The translations under genes were made by a program, and so were the position numbers. Below the pieces are notes generated by a model, which saw only the letters and a list, made by a program, of their open reading frames with translations, made no database searches and was not told where the DNA came from. Of a DNA stretch of 40,327 bases, positions 33,336 through 40,327 are shown piece by piece (the stretch's first letter is position 1; every line of letters begins with the position of its first letter). Source of the DNA: CAZUVM01 sp964623885 (lineage in GTDB: Bacteria; Verrucomicrobiota; Verrucomicrobiia; Limisphaerales; UBA8199). Location: contig CAZUVM010000091.1 in assembly GCA_964623885.1 (NCBI GenBank), positions 1 to 40,327 of the forward strand, read 5' to 3'.

Positions 33336-36300
33336 ATTCAAGCACGCATAGCACCTCGTCGACACCTATCGATCTCGCTTCGATACGAGCGCGCCTGGAC
33401 GGTGAGCGCGGCCAGCATTATTGGCGGAGCCTCGATGAAATCGCCGACACCAAAGAATTTCAGGAGCTGCTTCACCGCGAGTTCCCGGCCGGCGCTTCGG
33501 AATGGTGGGACGGTTTGAGCCGCCGAAGCTTTCTCAAAATGGCGGTTGCAACGACCGCGCTTGCAGGCTTGACGGCCTGCACCAAGCAACCCACGCGCGA
33601 AATTTATCCTTATGTTAAACAGCCGGAGGGATTGGTTCTGGGCCAACCTCTGTATTACGCCACGTCCATGCTGCTCGGCGGATTTGCCACCGGGGTATTG
33701 GCCAAAAGTCGAGAGGGCCACCCGATCAAAGTGGATGGCAATCCCGACCATCCAGCCAGCCTCGGCGGGTCCAGCATTTGGATGCAAGCTTCCATCCTCG
33801 ACCTCTACGATCCCGATCGTTCACAAGCCGTAACGCGCGCCGGTGAACTCAGCACGTGGGCGGCATTTCTTTCCGATCTTAATGTTTTGATCCTGGAACA
33901 GACCGCGAAAAAGGGCGCCGGCCTGCGTCTCCTCACCGAGACTGTGACCTCGCCCACTTTGGCCGCACAACTGAATGATCTGTTGAAGCAATTCCCACAG
34001 GCCAAATGGTGCCAGTACGATCCAATTGGCCGCGATAACGTTCGCGAAGGCTCGCAGCTTGCCTTCGGTCAATTCGTTGAAACGCATTACCATTTCGATC
34101 GAGCTGCCGTCATTGTTTCGCTCGATTCCGACTTCCTCTACAGCCACCCCCAACGACTGCGTTATACCCGTCAATTCGTCGACAGTCGCCGAGTCAGTTC
34201 CGGCAAACGGGATATGAGCCGGTTGTACGTGGCCGAAAGCTCCCCAACTGTCACCGGCGCGATGGCCGACCATCGGCTTGCACTTGAAAGCGGCAATATC
34301 GAGGCGCTCGCACGCCACTTGCTCGATCAACTCCTCAACAACGGCAAAAGCGAGCAGAATGGAATAAGGGAGTCCAATCAGAATCTGCCAGGCGCGCGCG
34401 CCGCTCTCGTCGCCTGGATGACAGCATTGCTGCAGGATCTGCAGCAGCATCGCCAACGAAGCATCATCATCGCGGGTGAATGCCAGCCGTCCGCTGTCCA
34501 CGCGCTCGCCCACCTGTTGAACGATCGCCTCGGCAATGTCGGCCATACGGTCTCTTACACTGAATCGGCCGAGGCCCGGCAGATGAATCAGCTTAAATCG
34601 ATCCGGGAATTGGCTGAGGAAATGCAAGCCGGCACCGTCGATACACTGTTCATCCTCGGCGGCAATCCCGTCTACACGGCGCCCGCTGATCTGGAATTCG
34701 GCCGCCGACTGGACAACGTCAACCGGAGCATCCATCTGGGGCTCAATCGGGACGAGACCGCCGCTCTGTGCAGTTGGCACATTCCCGAAACGCATTACCT
34801 CGAAAGCTGGGGCGATGCCCGCGCGTTTGACGGCACCGTCTCGTTGATGCAACCGCTCATTGCGCCGCTGTATGACGGCAAATCCGCGTATGAATTGCTC
34901 GGCGCCTTTTTTCAGCAGCAGCCCGTTCGCAGCGATTACGACATCGTGCGCGAGTTCTGGCACCGGCAGAATCTTTGGCCCGATTTCGAAAAAGGCTGGC
35001 GCCGGGCCTTGCATGACGGTTCTATCCCAGGTACCGAGGCGCCGGTTAAGCAGGCCGGGCTTCGAGGCGATCTCGAACAGCAGCTTCAAAATCGCAACGA
35101 GCTTTCTGCCTCCAGCGCACTCGAAACTCGCCAGGTCGCCGTCGTTCACAGTTTGGCTCCTTCGCAGGACAATGACTTCACAAACCCATTTGGCGCGCCG
35201 CGCCGGGCGCAAGTTCGCATCGATCAACTGGAGATTTCGTTTCGACCTGATCCAAGCCTCTGGGACGGCCGGTTTGCGAATAACGGCTGGCTCCAGGAAT
35301 GTCCCAGGCCGCTCAACAAATTGACCTGGGATAACGCTGTACTCATCAGTCCGGCTTTGGCAGAGCGCTCCGGCTTGGCGACCGGTGACATCGTCGAGGT
35401 GCTGTTTCAGAACCGCACGATACACGGACCGGCCTGGATCATGCCCGGGCAGGCCGAGAACACCGTTACGTTGCATCTGGGTTATGGTCGCTCGCGCGTG
35501 GGCAGGGTAGGGGACGGAGTCGGGTTTAACGCTTATGTGTTGAGGACTTCGCAATTCCCATGGTTTGGTTCCGGCGCTTCGCTGGCGTCGACCGGCGAGA
35601 CCCATCTCCTGGTTGCGACCCAAACCCACCATAATCTCGAAGGCTCCGACCGGCAGATCTATCGAGCCGCCACCCTCGACGAGTTCGGCGCGAAACCGCA
35701 AGTAATCAAGGAATCGGTCGAAGCTCCTTACAACGCCGAAACGCTCTTCAAAACCGACGAGTACAAATACGAGGGCTACAAATGGGGCATGTCAATCGAT
35801 CTCAGCGCCTGCATTGGTTGCAACGCGTGCCTGGTGGCCTGCGAAGTCGAAAACAATATCCCGGTGGTTGGCAAGGAGCAGGTCCATAAAAACCGCGAGA
35901 TGTTCTGGATCCGCATCGATACGTATTACAAAGGCACGCTGGAGAACCCTGGGTTCAATCATGCTCCGGTGCCTTGCATGCAGTGCGAACACGCGCCATG
36001 CGAGTTGGTTTGCCCTGTGGAAGCCGCAGTGCATGACAGTGAAGGGCTCAATGTGCAGGTTTATAATCGCTGCGTGGGCACCCGGTTTTGCTCAAATAAT
36101 TGCCCGTACAAGGTTCGCCGGTTCAACTTCCTGCGGTACACCGATTATCAGACGCCCAGCTTCAAGCCGATGTACAACCCCGAGGTCACGGTGCGTTGGC
36201 GCGGGGTCATGGAGAAATGTACTTACTGCGTCCAGAGAATAGCGGCCGCCCGCATTACGGCCGAGAAGGAGAACCGGCATATCCATGACGGCGAGATTCG

Positions 36301-36502
36301 CACAGCTTGCCAGCAGGCCTGTCCCGCCGAGGCGATCGTCTTTGGCGACTTGAACGATCCGGACAGCAAAGTTACTCGCCTGAAAAGCCTGCCACTCGAC
36401 TACGCCATGCTCGGGCAACTTAACGTCCGCCCTCGCACTACGTACTTGGCCAAAATCATCAACCCAAACTCTGGCCTCGGTTCCAGAGAATCGCCCGCAT
36501 GA
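33332..36502 (+). CDS. actB: Alternative complex III molybdopterin-like/Fe-S subunit ActB
   Basis: This 1056-residue protein begins with a short leader (HYWRSLDEIADTKEFQELLHREFP) and an internal Tat motif SRRSFLKMAVATTALAGLTAC near residues 65-86, the usual layout of ActB. The first about 790 residues resemble molybdopterin oxidoreductases, but in characterised complexes this part binds no molybdenum. From residue 827 come the ferredoxin-like cysteine clusters CIGCNACLVAC, CMQCEHAPCELVCP, CVGTRFCSNNCP and CTYC...CQQACP, which hold Fe-S centres that receive electrons from quinol. The start is GTG 33332, giving a 4-base overlap with actA; GTG 33323 is in frame too. The length is normal for the family. 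Confidence 0.96.
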   Translation: MNSSTHSTSSTPIDLASIRARLDGERGQHYWRSLDEIADTKEFQELLHREFPAGASEWWDGLSRRSFLKMAVATTALAGLTACTKQPTREIYPYVKQPEGLVLGQPLYYATSMLLGGFATGVLAKSREGHPIKVDGNPDHPASLGGSSIWMQASILDLYDPDRSQAVTRAGELSTWAAFLSDLNVLILEQTAKKGAGLRLLTETVTSPTLAAQLNDLLKQFPQAKWCQYDPIGRDNVREGSQLAFGQFVETHYHFDRAAVIVSLDSDFLYSHPQRLRYTRQFVDSRRVSSGKRDMSRLYVAESSPTVTGAMADHRLALESGNIEALARHLLDQLLNNGKSEQNGIRESNQNLPGARAALVAWMTALLQDLQQHRQRSIIIAGECQPSAVHALAHLLNDRLGNVGHTVSYTESAEARQMNQLKSIRELAEEMQAGTVDTLFILGGNPVYTAPADLEFGRRLDNVNRSIHLGLNRDETAALCSWHIPETHYLESWGDARAFDGTVSLMQPLIAPLYDGKSAYELLGAFFQQQPVRSDYDIVREFWHRQNLWPDFEKGWRRALHDGSIPGTEAPVKQAGLRGDLEQQLQNRNELSASSALETRQVAVVHSLAPSQDNDFTNPFGAPRRAQVRIDQLEISFRPDPSLWDGRFANNGWLQECPRPLNKLTWDNAVLISPALAERSGLATGDIVEVLFQNRTIHGPAWIMPGQAENTVTLHLGYGRSRVGRVGDGVGFNAYVLRTSQFPWFGSGASLASTGETHLLVATQTHHNLEGSDRQIYRAATLDEFGAKPQVIKESVEAPYNAETLFKTDEYKYEGYKWGMSIDLSACIGCNACLVACEVENNIPVVGKEQVHKNREMFWIRIDTYYKGTLENPGFNHAPVPCMQCEHAPCELVCPVEAAVHDSEGLNVQVYNRCVGTRFCSNNCPYKVRRFNFLRYTDYQTPSFKPMYNPEVTVRWRGVMEKCTYCVQRIAAARITAEKENRHIHDGEIRTACQQACPAEAIVFGDLNDPDSKVTRLKSLPLDYAMLGQLNVRPRTTYLAKIINPNSGLGSRESPA

Positions 36503-36601
36503 TGAAAATCCTGGAACAAAATCCGCGCGCCGATGCAAGGCCGACCATTTGGGTTGAGTCCCGATGTTCTTTCGCTATGTGGTTCTTTCGCCTTCCTTAA
36601 C

Positions 36602-38017
36602 ATGGAAACCATCCAAGGCTCCGAACCACGACTGCGTCTGCCGGGACAACCCTGGCCGGTGACGACCTTGGGGTATCCGGCCGAGATGATTGGCCCACGC
36701 GCCGATTATGATTCGGTCAGCAACACCATCTCGGACGAACCACTGCATCACCCGCATCAAAAGGCCTGGCTGTTTGGCTTCTCCATTGCCGCCGGACTCC
36801 TCATGATGTTCGGCGTCGCTGTCGGATACCTGCTCTTCAGAGGACCCGGGATTTGGGGCATCAATATCCCGGTCGGCTGGGGCTTCGCAATTACTAATTT
36901 CGTTTGGTGGATCGGCATTGGTCATGCCGGGACATTCATCTCGGCGATTCTGTTGCTGCTTCTGCAAAAGTGGCGCACCACGATCAACCGCTTCACGGAG
37001 GCGATGACCCTGTTTGCGGTGATTTGCGCCGGAATGTTTCCCCTGCTGCACCTGGGACGGCCTTGGATTTTTTATTTCATTGTTCCGTACCCGGATACCA
37101 TGGCGCTTTGGCCGCAATTTCGCAGCCCGCTTGTCTGGGACCTTTTTGCCGTCAGCACGTATTTCACCGTCTCACTGATTTTTTGGTACATCGGCGTCGT
37201 CCCCGATTTGGCCACCGTGCGCGACAAGGCGCGAACGAAATGGAAACGCATTTTCTATGGCGTCGGCGCGCTCGGCTGGCGAGGTTCCGCCAAGCATTGG
37301 TTTCATCATCAATCCGCGTATCTGCTGCTCGCTGGCCTGGCCACGCCCCTCGTGCTTTCGGTTCATAGTGTTGTCAGCTTCGATTTCTCGGTCGCCCAGC
37401 TCCCGGGCTGGCACTCGACAATTTTCCCACCCTACTTCGTCGCTGGCGCCATCTACTCTGGTTTCGCCATGGTTTTGAACCTGATCATCCCGATTCGACG
37501 CATCTACGGGTTCCAGGAACTGATCACCACCCGCACGCTCAACAACATGGCGTGCGTCATGTTGGCCACCGGCTGGATGGTCGCTTACGGCTATATTATG
37601 GAGGCGTTCATTGCCTGGTACAGCGGCGATCCTTTCGACCGGTTCATGATGTGGGACCGCGCCTTCGGGCCGTATGGCTGGATTTTCTGGGCGCTGATGA
37701 CTCTCAACGTATTTATTCCCCAGCTGCTGTGGTCGCGTTACGTGCGCACGCACACTGTGCCGCTCTTTTTTGTGGCGTTATCAGCTAATCTCGGCATGTG
37801 GGTTGAGCGCTTCGTCATTGTCGTCCAAAGCTTGCACCGCGATTTCCTGCCTTCGAGTTGGGCCATGTTTTACCCTACAGTTTGGGACTGGGCCACTTTG
37901 TTGGGTAGCATCGGCTTGTTCCTAACCTTGCTTTTCATTTTCATTCGGTACATTCCCATGATTTCGATCTCCGAATCGCGGGAGTTAATCGCCCAACGCA
38001 AGGAGGGAAAATTGTGA
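36602..38017 (+). CDS. actC: Alternative complex III NrfD-like membrane subunit ActC
   Basis: This 471-residue integral membrane protein belongs to the NrfD/PsrC group, with about ten hydrophobic helices. Typical blocks are ITNFVWWIGIGHAGTFISAIL, AGMFPLLHLGRPW, QSAYLLLAGLATPLVLSVHS, IYSGFAMVLNLIIPIR and WVERFVIVVQSLHRDFLPSSW. In the complex this subunit lies beside the Fe-S protein and forms the main quinol site. The start chosen is ATG 36602 (METIQGSEPRLRLPG), since family members begin with a short cytoplasmic tail of this kind; the frame is open to ATG 36533. It follows actB by 99 bases and overlaps actD by 4 bases. Confidence 0.95.
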   Translation: METIQGSEPRLRLPGQPWPVTTLGYPAEMIGPRADYDSVSNTISDEPLHHPHQKAWLFGFSIAAGLLMMFGVAVGYLLFRGPGIWGINIPVGWGFAITNFVWWIGIGHAGTFISAILLLLLQKWRTTINRFTEAMTLFAVICAGMFPLLHLGRPWIFYFIVPYPDTMALWPQFRSPLVWDLFAVSTYFTVSLIFWYIGVVPDLATVRDKARTKWKRIFYGVGALGWRGSAKHWFHHQSAYLLLAGLATPLVLSVHSVVSFDFSVAQLPGWHSTIFPPYFVAGAIYSGFAMVLNLIIPIRRIYGFQELITTRTLNNMACVMLATGWMVAYGYIMEAFIAWYSGDPFDRFMMWDRAFGPYGWIFWALMTLNVFIPQLLWSRYVRTHTVPLFFVALSANLGMWVERFVIVVQSLHRDFLPSSWAMFYPTVWDWATLLGSIGLFLTLLFIFIRYIPMISISESRELIAQRKEGKL

Positions 38018-38604
38018 AGGCGATGCCGTACACGGTCGAGAGGCGCCCGACCCTTCCGAGCGCCGTTGAGGAAAAAGTGCTCTACGGCCTGATGGTGGAA
38101 TTCGTTGAACACGATCAATTGTTGGAGGCGGCGAAAATCGCGTATGCCGCCGGCTACCGCGAAATGGATGCCTACTCGCCTTTCCCGATTGATGGTTTGG
38201 CCGAAGCGCTCGGTCATGAATACAGTGCCGTGCCTTTGATTACATTGGTCGGCGGCATGGCAGGAGGGCTGGGTGGCTACTTTATGGAGTGGTACTCCAT
38301 GGCTCGGCTCTATCCGCTCAACGTTGGCGGACGGCCTCATAATAGCTGGCCCAACTTTATCCCTGTCACTTTCGAACTGACGGTCCTCATTGCATCGCTG
38401 TCGGCTCTGGTTGCCATGCTCGTAATCAATCGGCTGCCCCAGCCGCATCATCCCGTGTTCAACCTGCCAGAGTTCCGCCGAGCGTCGATCGATCGATTCT
38501 TTCTCTGTATCGAAACCGACGATCCAAAATTCGAACGGCTCGGCACCTGGCGTTTTCTCGAAACCCTGGGCGGCCTGAAAATCTCGGAGGTGTGGGATGA
38601 ATAA
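38014..38604 (+). CDS. actD: Alternative complex III subunit ActD (DUF3341)
   Basis: This 196-residue protein has the DUF3341 pattern: LYGLMVEFVEHDQLLEAAKIAYAAGYREMDAYSPFPIDGL, two membrane helices (VPLITLVGGMAGGLGGYFMEW and FELTVLIASLSALVAMLVI), PLNVGGRPHNSWPNFIPVTFE and the C-terminal DRFFLCIETDDPKF. It is the small two-helix subunit ActD of alternative complex III. It starts at GTG 38014, sharing GTGA with the actC stop; ATG 38023 is a possible alternative. It overlaps the actE ATG by 8 bases. Confidence 0.95.
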   Translation: MKAMPYTVERRPTLPSAVEEKVLYGLMVEFVEHDQLLEAAKIAYAAGYREMDAYSPFPIDGLAEALGHEYSAVPLITLVGGMAGGLGGYFMEWYSMARLYPLNVGGRPHNSWPNFIPVTFELTVLIASLSALVAMLVINRLPQPHHPVFNLPEFRRASIDRFFLCIETDDPKFERLGTWRFLETLGGLKISEVWDE

Positions 38605-39313
38605 GGCCGAAGGCCGAAGGCCGAAGGGCGAAGGAAGGCCGAAATTCGCAACCCGAAACAGTCTGGCGCACCCATCTCTTCGAACTTCGGCCTTCGGATT
38701 TCCTTCGGCCTTCGGCCTTCGGTTTTCGGGTTTTCGCGGCCGCGTCGCTTGGCTCATCCAAATGCTGATCCTGGCCGCGGCGGCGGCGGGCTGCCGGCGC
38801 GACATGTTCCATCAGCCGTTCAGCAAGCCGCTCGAAGCGAGCGACTTTTTTCAGGACAACCACATGGCTTCGCGTCCGCTCGTGCCGCACACGGTCGCCC
38901 GCGGTCACCTCGACGAAGACGAGGTCCTCTATACCGGAAAAGTCGGCACCAATCTGGTGGCGACCTTTCCTTTCCCAATAACTCGCGAAGTGCTCGAGCG
39001 CGGTCGCGAGAGGTTCAACATCTACTGCTCGCCGTGTCACGGACGTACAGGAGAGGGTAATGGGATTATCGTGCAACGCGGCTTTCCGGCGCCGCCTTCG
39101 TATCATATCGACCGGCTCCGCACCGCGCCGGTCGGCCATTTCTATGACGTGATCACTCGTGGCTATGGAATCATGTATTCCTACGCGGCTCGCGTTGCGC
39201 CTGACGATCGCTGGGCCATAGCCGCTTACATCCGCGCCTTGCAAAAGAGCCGGGACGCCACCATCGCAGAGGTGCCTGCCGCCGAACGCGCCCAATTGGA
39301 GGCCAGACCATGA
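38597..39313 (+). CDS. actE: Alternative complex III monohaem cytochrome c subunit ActE
   Basis: This 238-residue protein has a hydrophobic signal with lipobox AAAAAGC (Cys66) and one haem c motif CSPCH (144-148) with a likely distal Met193 in GIMYSYA. It fits ActE, the monohaem lipoprotein that passes electrons out of the complex. The first about 46 residues (MNKAEGRRPKGEGRPKF and on) are encoded by a large inverted repeat inserted in frame at 38603-38740, which gives a long basic leader before the signal peptide. No other start codon lies before the signal core except ATG 38762, which would leave a signal too short to be convincing. It overlaps actD by 8 bases and actF by 4. Confidence 0.93.
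   Translation: MNKAEGRRPKGEGRPKFATRNSLAHPSLRTSAFGFPSAFGLRFSGFRGRVAWLIQMLILAAAAAGCRRDMFHQPFSKPLEASDFFQDNHMASRPLVPHTVARGHLDEDEVLYTGKVGTNLVATFPFPITREVLERGRERFNIYCSPCHGRTGEGNGIIVQRGFPAPPSYHIDRLRTAPVGHFYDVITRGYGIMYSYAARVAPDDRWAIAAYIRALQKSRDATIAEVPAAERAQLEARP
38603..38740. repeat. Large imperfect inverted repeat inside start of actE
   Basis: The left arm (about 38603-38647) is built of AAGGCCG units. The right arm (about 38679-38732) holds the complementary CGGCCTT units, with a central non-repeated part of about 30 bases. It is like the dispersed GGCCGAA-type intergenic repeats of this group of bacteria. Here it is read as protein in frame. An RNA copy would fold into a long stem directly after the actE start codon. 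Confidence 0.8.
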
Positions 39314-40327
39314 TCGACGAAATCCGCCCAGACCTGGTAATCGAGAGTTCGAGAATCCCGTCGACCATCGATCCCGCGTTCCGCTCGCGTTTGGACCAGG
39401 TCCAGCTCGCCGGTTTGATCGTTGGGCTTGTATTCCTGGCGGTCACGGCCGTCGGCGCCTTCACCAATCGTTCGCAGTTCTTCTTCTCGTACCTGTTTGC
39501 GCTCATGTTTTGGATGGGCCTCTCCCTCGGCTGTTTTCTGGTGACCATGATCCATGAGTTAACCGGCGGACGCTGGGGCTATCCCACACGCCGGTTCCTC
39601 GAGGCGGGTTACTTGGTTTTGCCGCTCATGCTGCTTTTGTTCGTGCCGATTTTCTTCGGGCTGCACGAGCTCTATCCCTGGGCGCGGGCGTCTGATCTTG
39701 CCGCAGATAAAGCTTTGCGGCAGCGGCACTCCTACCTGAATCCCGTCACTTACATCATCCGAGTGTTTTTCTTTCTCGGAATATGGATTTGGTTCAGCCA
39801 GCTCTTGCGCCGGTGGTCATTGCGCCAGGATGCCACCACTGACGCGGCGCCGACGCGCAAAGCCCGGACCCTGAGCGGGCCCGGCATTGTAATTTACTGC
39901 CTGCTGGGGACGTTCGCGTTTATCGATTGGATCATGTCGCTCGAAACGCATTGGTATTCCACCATGTTCGCCGTGATCATTGTTATCGGCCAGATTCTGG
40001 TCGCATACTCCTCCTCGGTAGTCCTGCTCACGATTTTCCGGAAGCAGCCACCGTTTTATGAGGTGGTCAGCAAGGCGCAATACCATCAGCTCGGTAATCT
40101 CCTGCTCGCGTTTGTTATGTTTTGGACGTACGTGTCCTTCGGCCAGCTCTTGATCGTTTACTCCGGCGACAAACCTCATGAGGTGGATTGGTATCTTCAC
40201 CGCATTGCGGGCAACTGGGTGTGGATCGTCGGTGCCCTGGGTCTGTTCCACTTTTTTCTGCCGTTTTACTTGCTTCTGTTTCGAACGATCAAAAAGCACA
40301 TCGCGCCGATCACGGTTCTGTCGGGCA
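39310..40327 (+). CDS. actF: Alternative complex III NrfD-like subunit ActF, partial
   Basis: The frame from ATG 39310 stays open to the window edge and gives 339 residues of an integral membrane protein, MIDEIRPDLVIESSRIPS and on. It has hydrophobic helices and family blocks FALMFWMGLSLGCFLVTMIHELTGGRWG, HSYLNPVTYIIR, FAFIDWIMSLETHWYSTMFA and AFVMFWTYVSFGQLLIVYSGD. These match ActF, the second NrfD-like subunit of alternative complex III; the C-terminal part is missing. The start shares ATGA with the actE stop. Cytochrome c oxidase genes often follow act operons and may lie just beyond the window. Confidence 0.94.
   Translation, partial: MIDEIRPDLVIESSRIPSTIDPAFRSRLDQVQLAGLIVGLVFLAVTAVGAFTNRSQFFFSYLFALMFWMGLSLGCFLVTMIHELTGGRWGYPTRRFLEAGYLVLPLMLLLFVPIFFGLHELYPWARASDLAADKALRQRHSYLNPVTYIIRVFFFLGIWIWFSQLLRRWSLRQDATTDAAPTRKARTLSGPGIVIYCLLGTFAFIDWIMSLETHWYSTMFAVIIVIGQILVAYSSSVVLLTIFRKQPPFYEVVSKAQYHQLGNLLLAFVMFWTYVSFGQLLIVYSGDKPHEVDWYLHRIAGNWVWIVGALGLFHFFLPFYLLLFRTIKKHIAPITVLSG

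Noticed and set aside
33821..35701. 626-codon minus-strand frame antisense to actB
   Set aside because: Shadow of a high-GC gene; actB is certain from its cysteine clusters and operon order.
38762..39313. Short actE starting at the internal ATG
   Set aside because: It would begin in the middle of the hydrophobic signal core and lose translational coupling with actD; the longer form is preferred, though not proven.

Overview
The window looks like a chromosomal segment of a Verrucomicrobiota bacterium, probably a Pedosphaera/Limisphaera-type soil or freshwater lineage. This is inferred from the moderately high GC, the complete-style alternative complex III operon, the mix of GH92/GH125/GH20 glycosidases with an FHS sugar permease, and intergenic palindromes of kinds I associate with that phylum. 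No rRNA, tRNA, integrase or transposase gene is visible, so the taxonomic call rests on gene content only.

Region 1 (1-5305, minus strand) is the end of a surface-polysaccharide cluster. In transcription order it holds a membrane-anchored SGNH hydrolase, a GDP-mannose 4,6-dehydratase (gmd), a TylC3-type sugar C-methyltransferase, a second Gmd-like SDR, and the first 33 codons of one more gene cut by the window edge. Together they suggest synthesis of a methyl-branched GDP-deoxyhexose.

Region 2 (5490-15247, plus strand) is a VgrG cassette with no type VI sheath or baseplate genes in view. Its order is VgrG, DUF6484, TIGR02270 HEAT-like protein, DUF2169 adaptor, degenerate ketosynthase-like protein, and a PAAR-like (DUF4150) protein whose C-terminus carries the two signatures of the deaminase superfamily (H-A-E and P-C-x3-C). 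Two adjacent paralogues of unknown family follow and are the natural immunity candidates. A two-helix small membrane protein and a DUF922 HEXXH metallopeptidase without signal peptide close the cassette. The toxin plus its paired unknown proteins is the best candidate here for an undescribed system.

Region 3 (15359-17902) is mixed: an unrecognised minus-strand protein, a ZIP metal transporter, a 49-residue DUF5989 protein standing alone, and a Gly/Tyr/Trp-rich lipoprotein.

Region 4 (18029-26095, plus strand) reads as a mannoglycan or N-glycan utilisation locus: GH92 alpha-mannosidase, FHS sugar permease, ROK sugar kinase, Tat-exported GH125 exo-alpha-1,6-mannosidase, and GH20 beta-hexosaminidase. 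No SusC/SusD pair is present.

Region 5 (26310-32469) holds a fold-III ornithine-type decarboxylase overlapping a YncE-propeller/phosphoesterase fusion, a large protein with an Arg-rich disordered N-terminus and Ala/Pro-rich tail, and a small membrane protein.

Region 6 (32670-40327, running off the right edge) is the alternative complex III operon actABCDE and partial actF: pentahaem cytochrome, Tat-signalled molybdopterin-like/Fe-S protein, NrfD-like quinol subunit, DUF3341 subunit, monohaem lipoprotein cytochrome, and second NrfD-like subunit. It oxidises quinol and reduces cytochrome c or a linked oxidase. Most genes overlap by 4-8 bases. A large inverted repeat has been inserted in frame into the start of actE.
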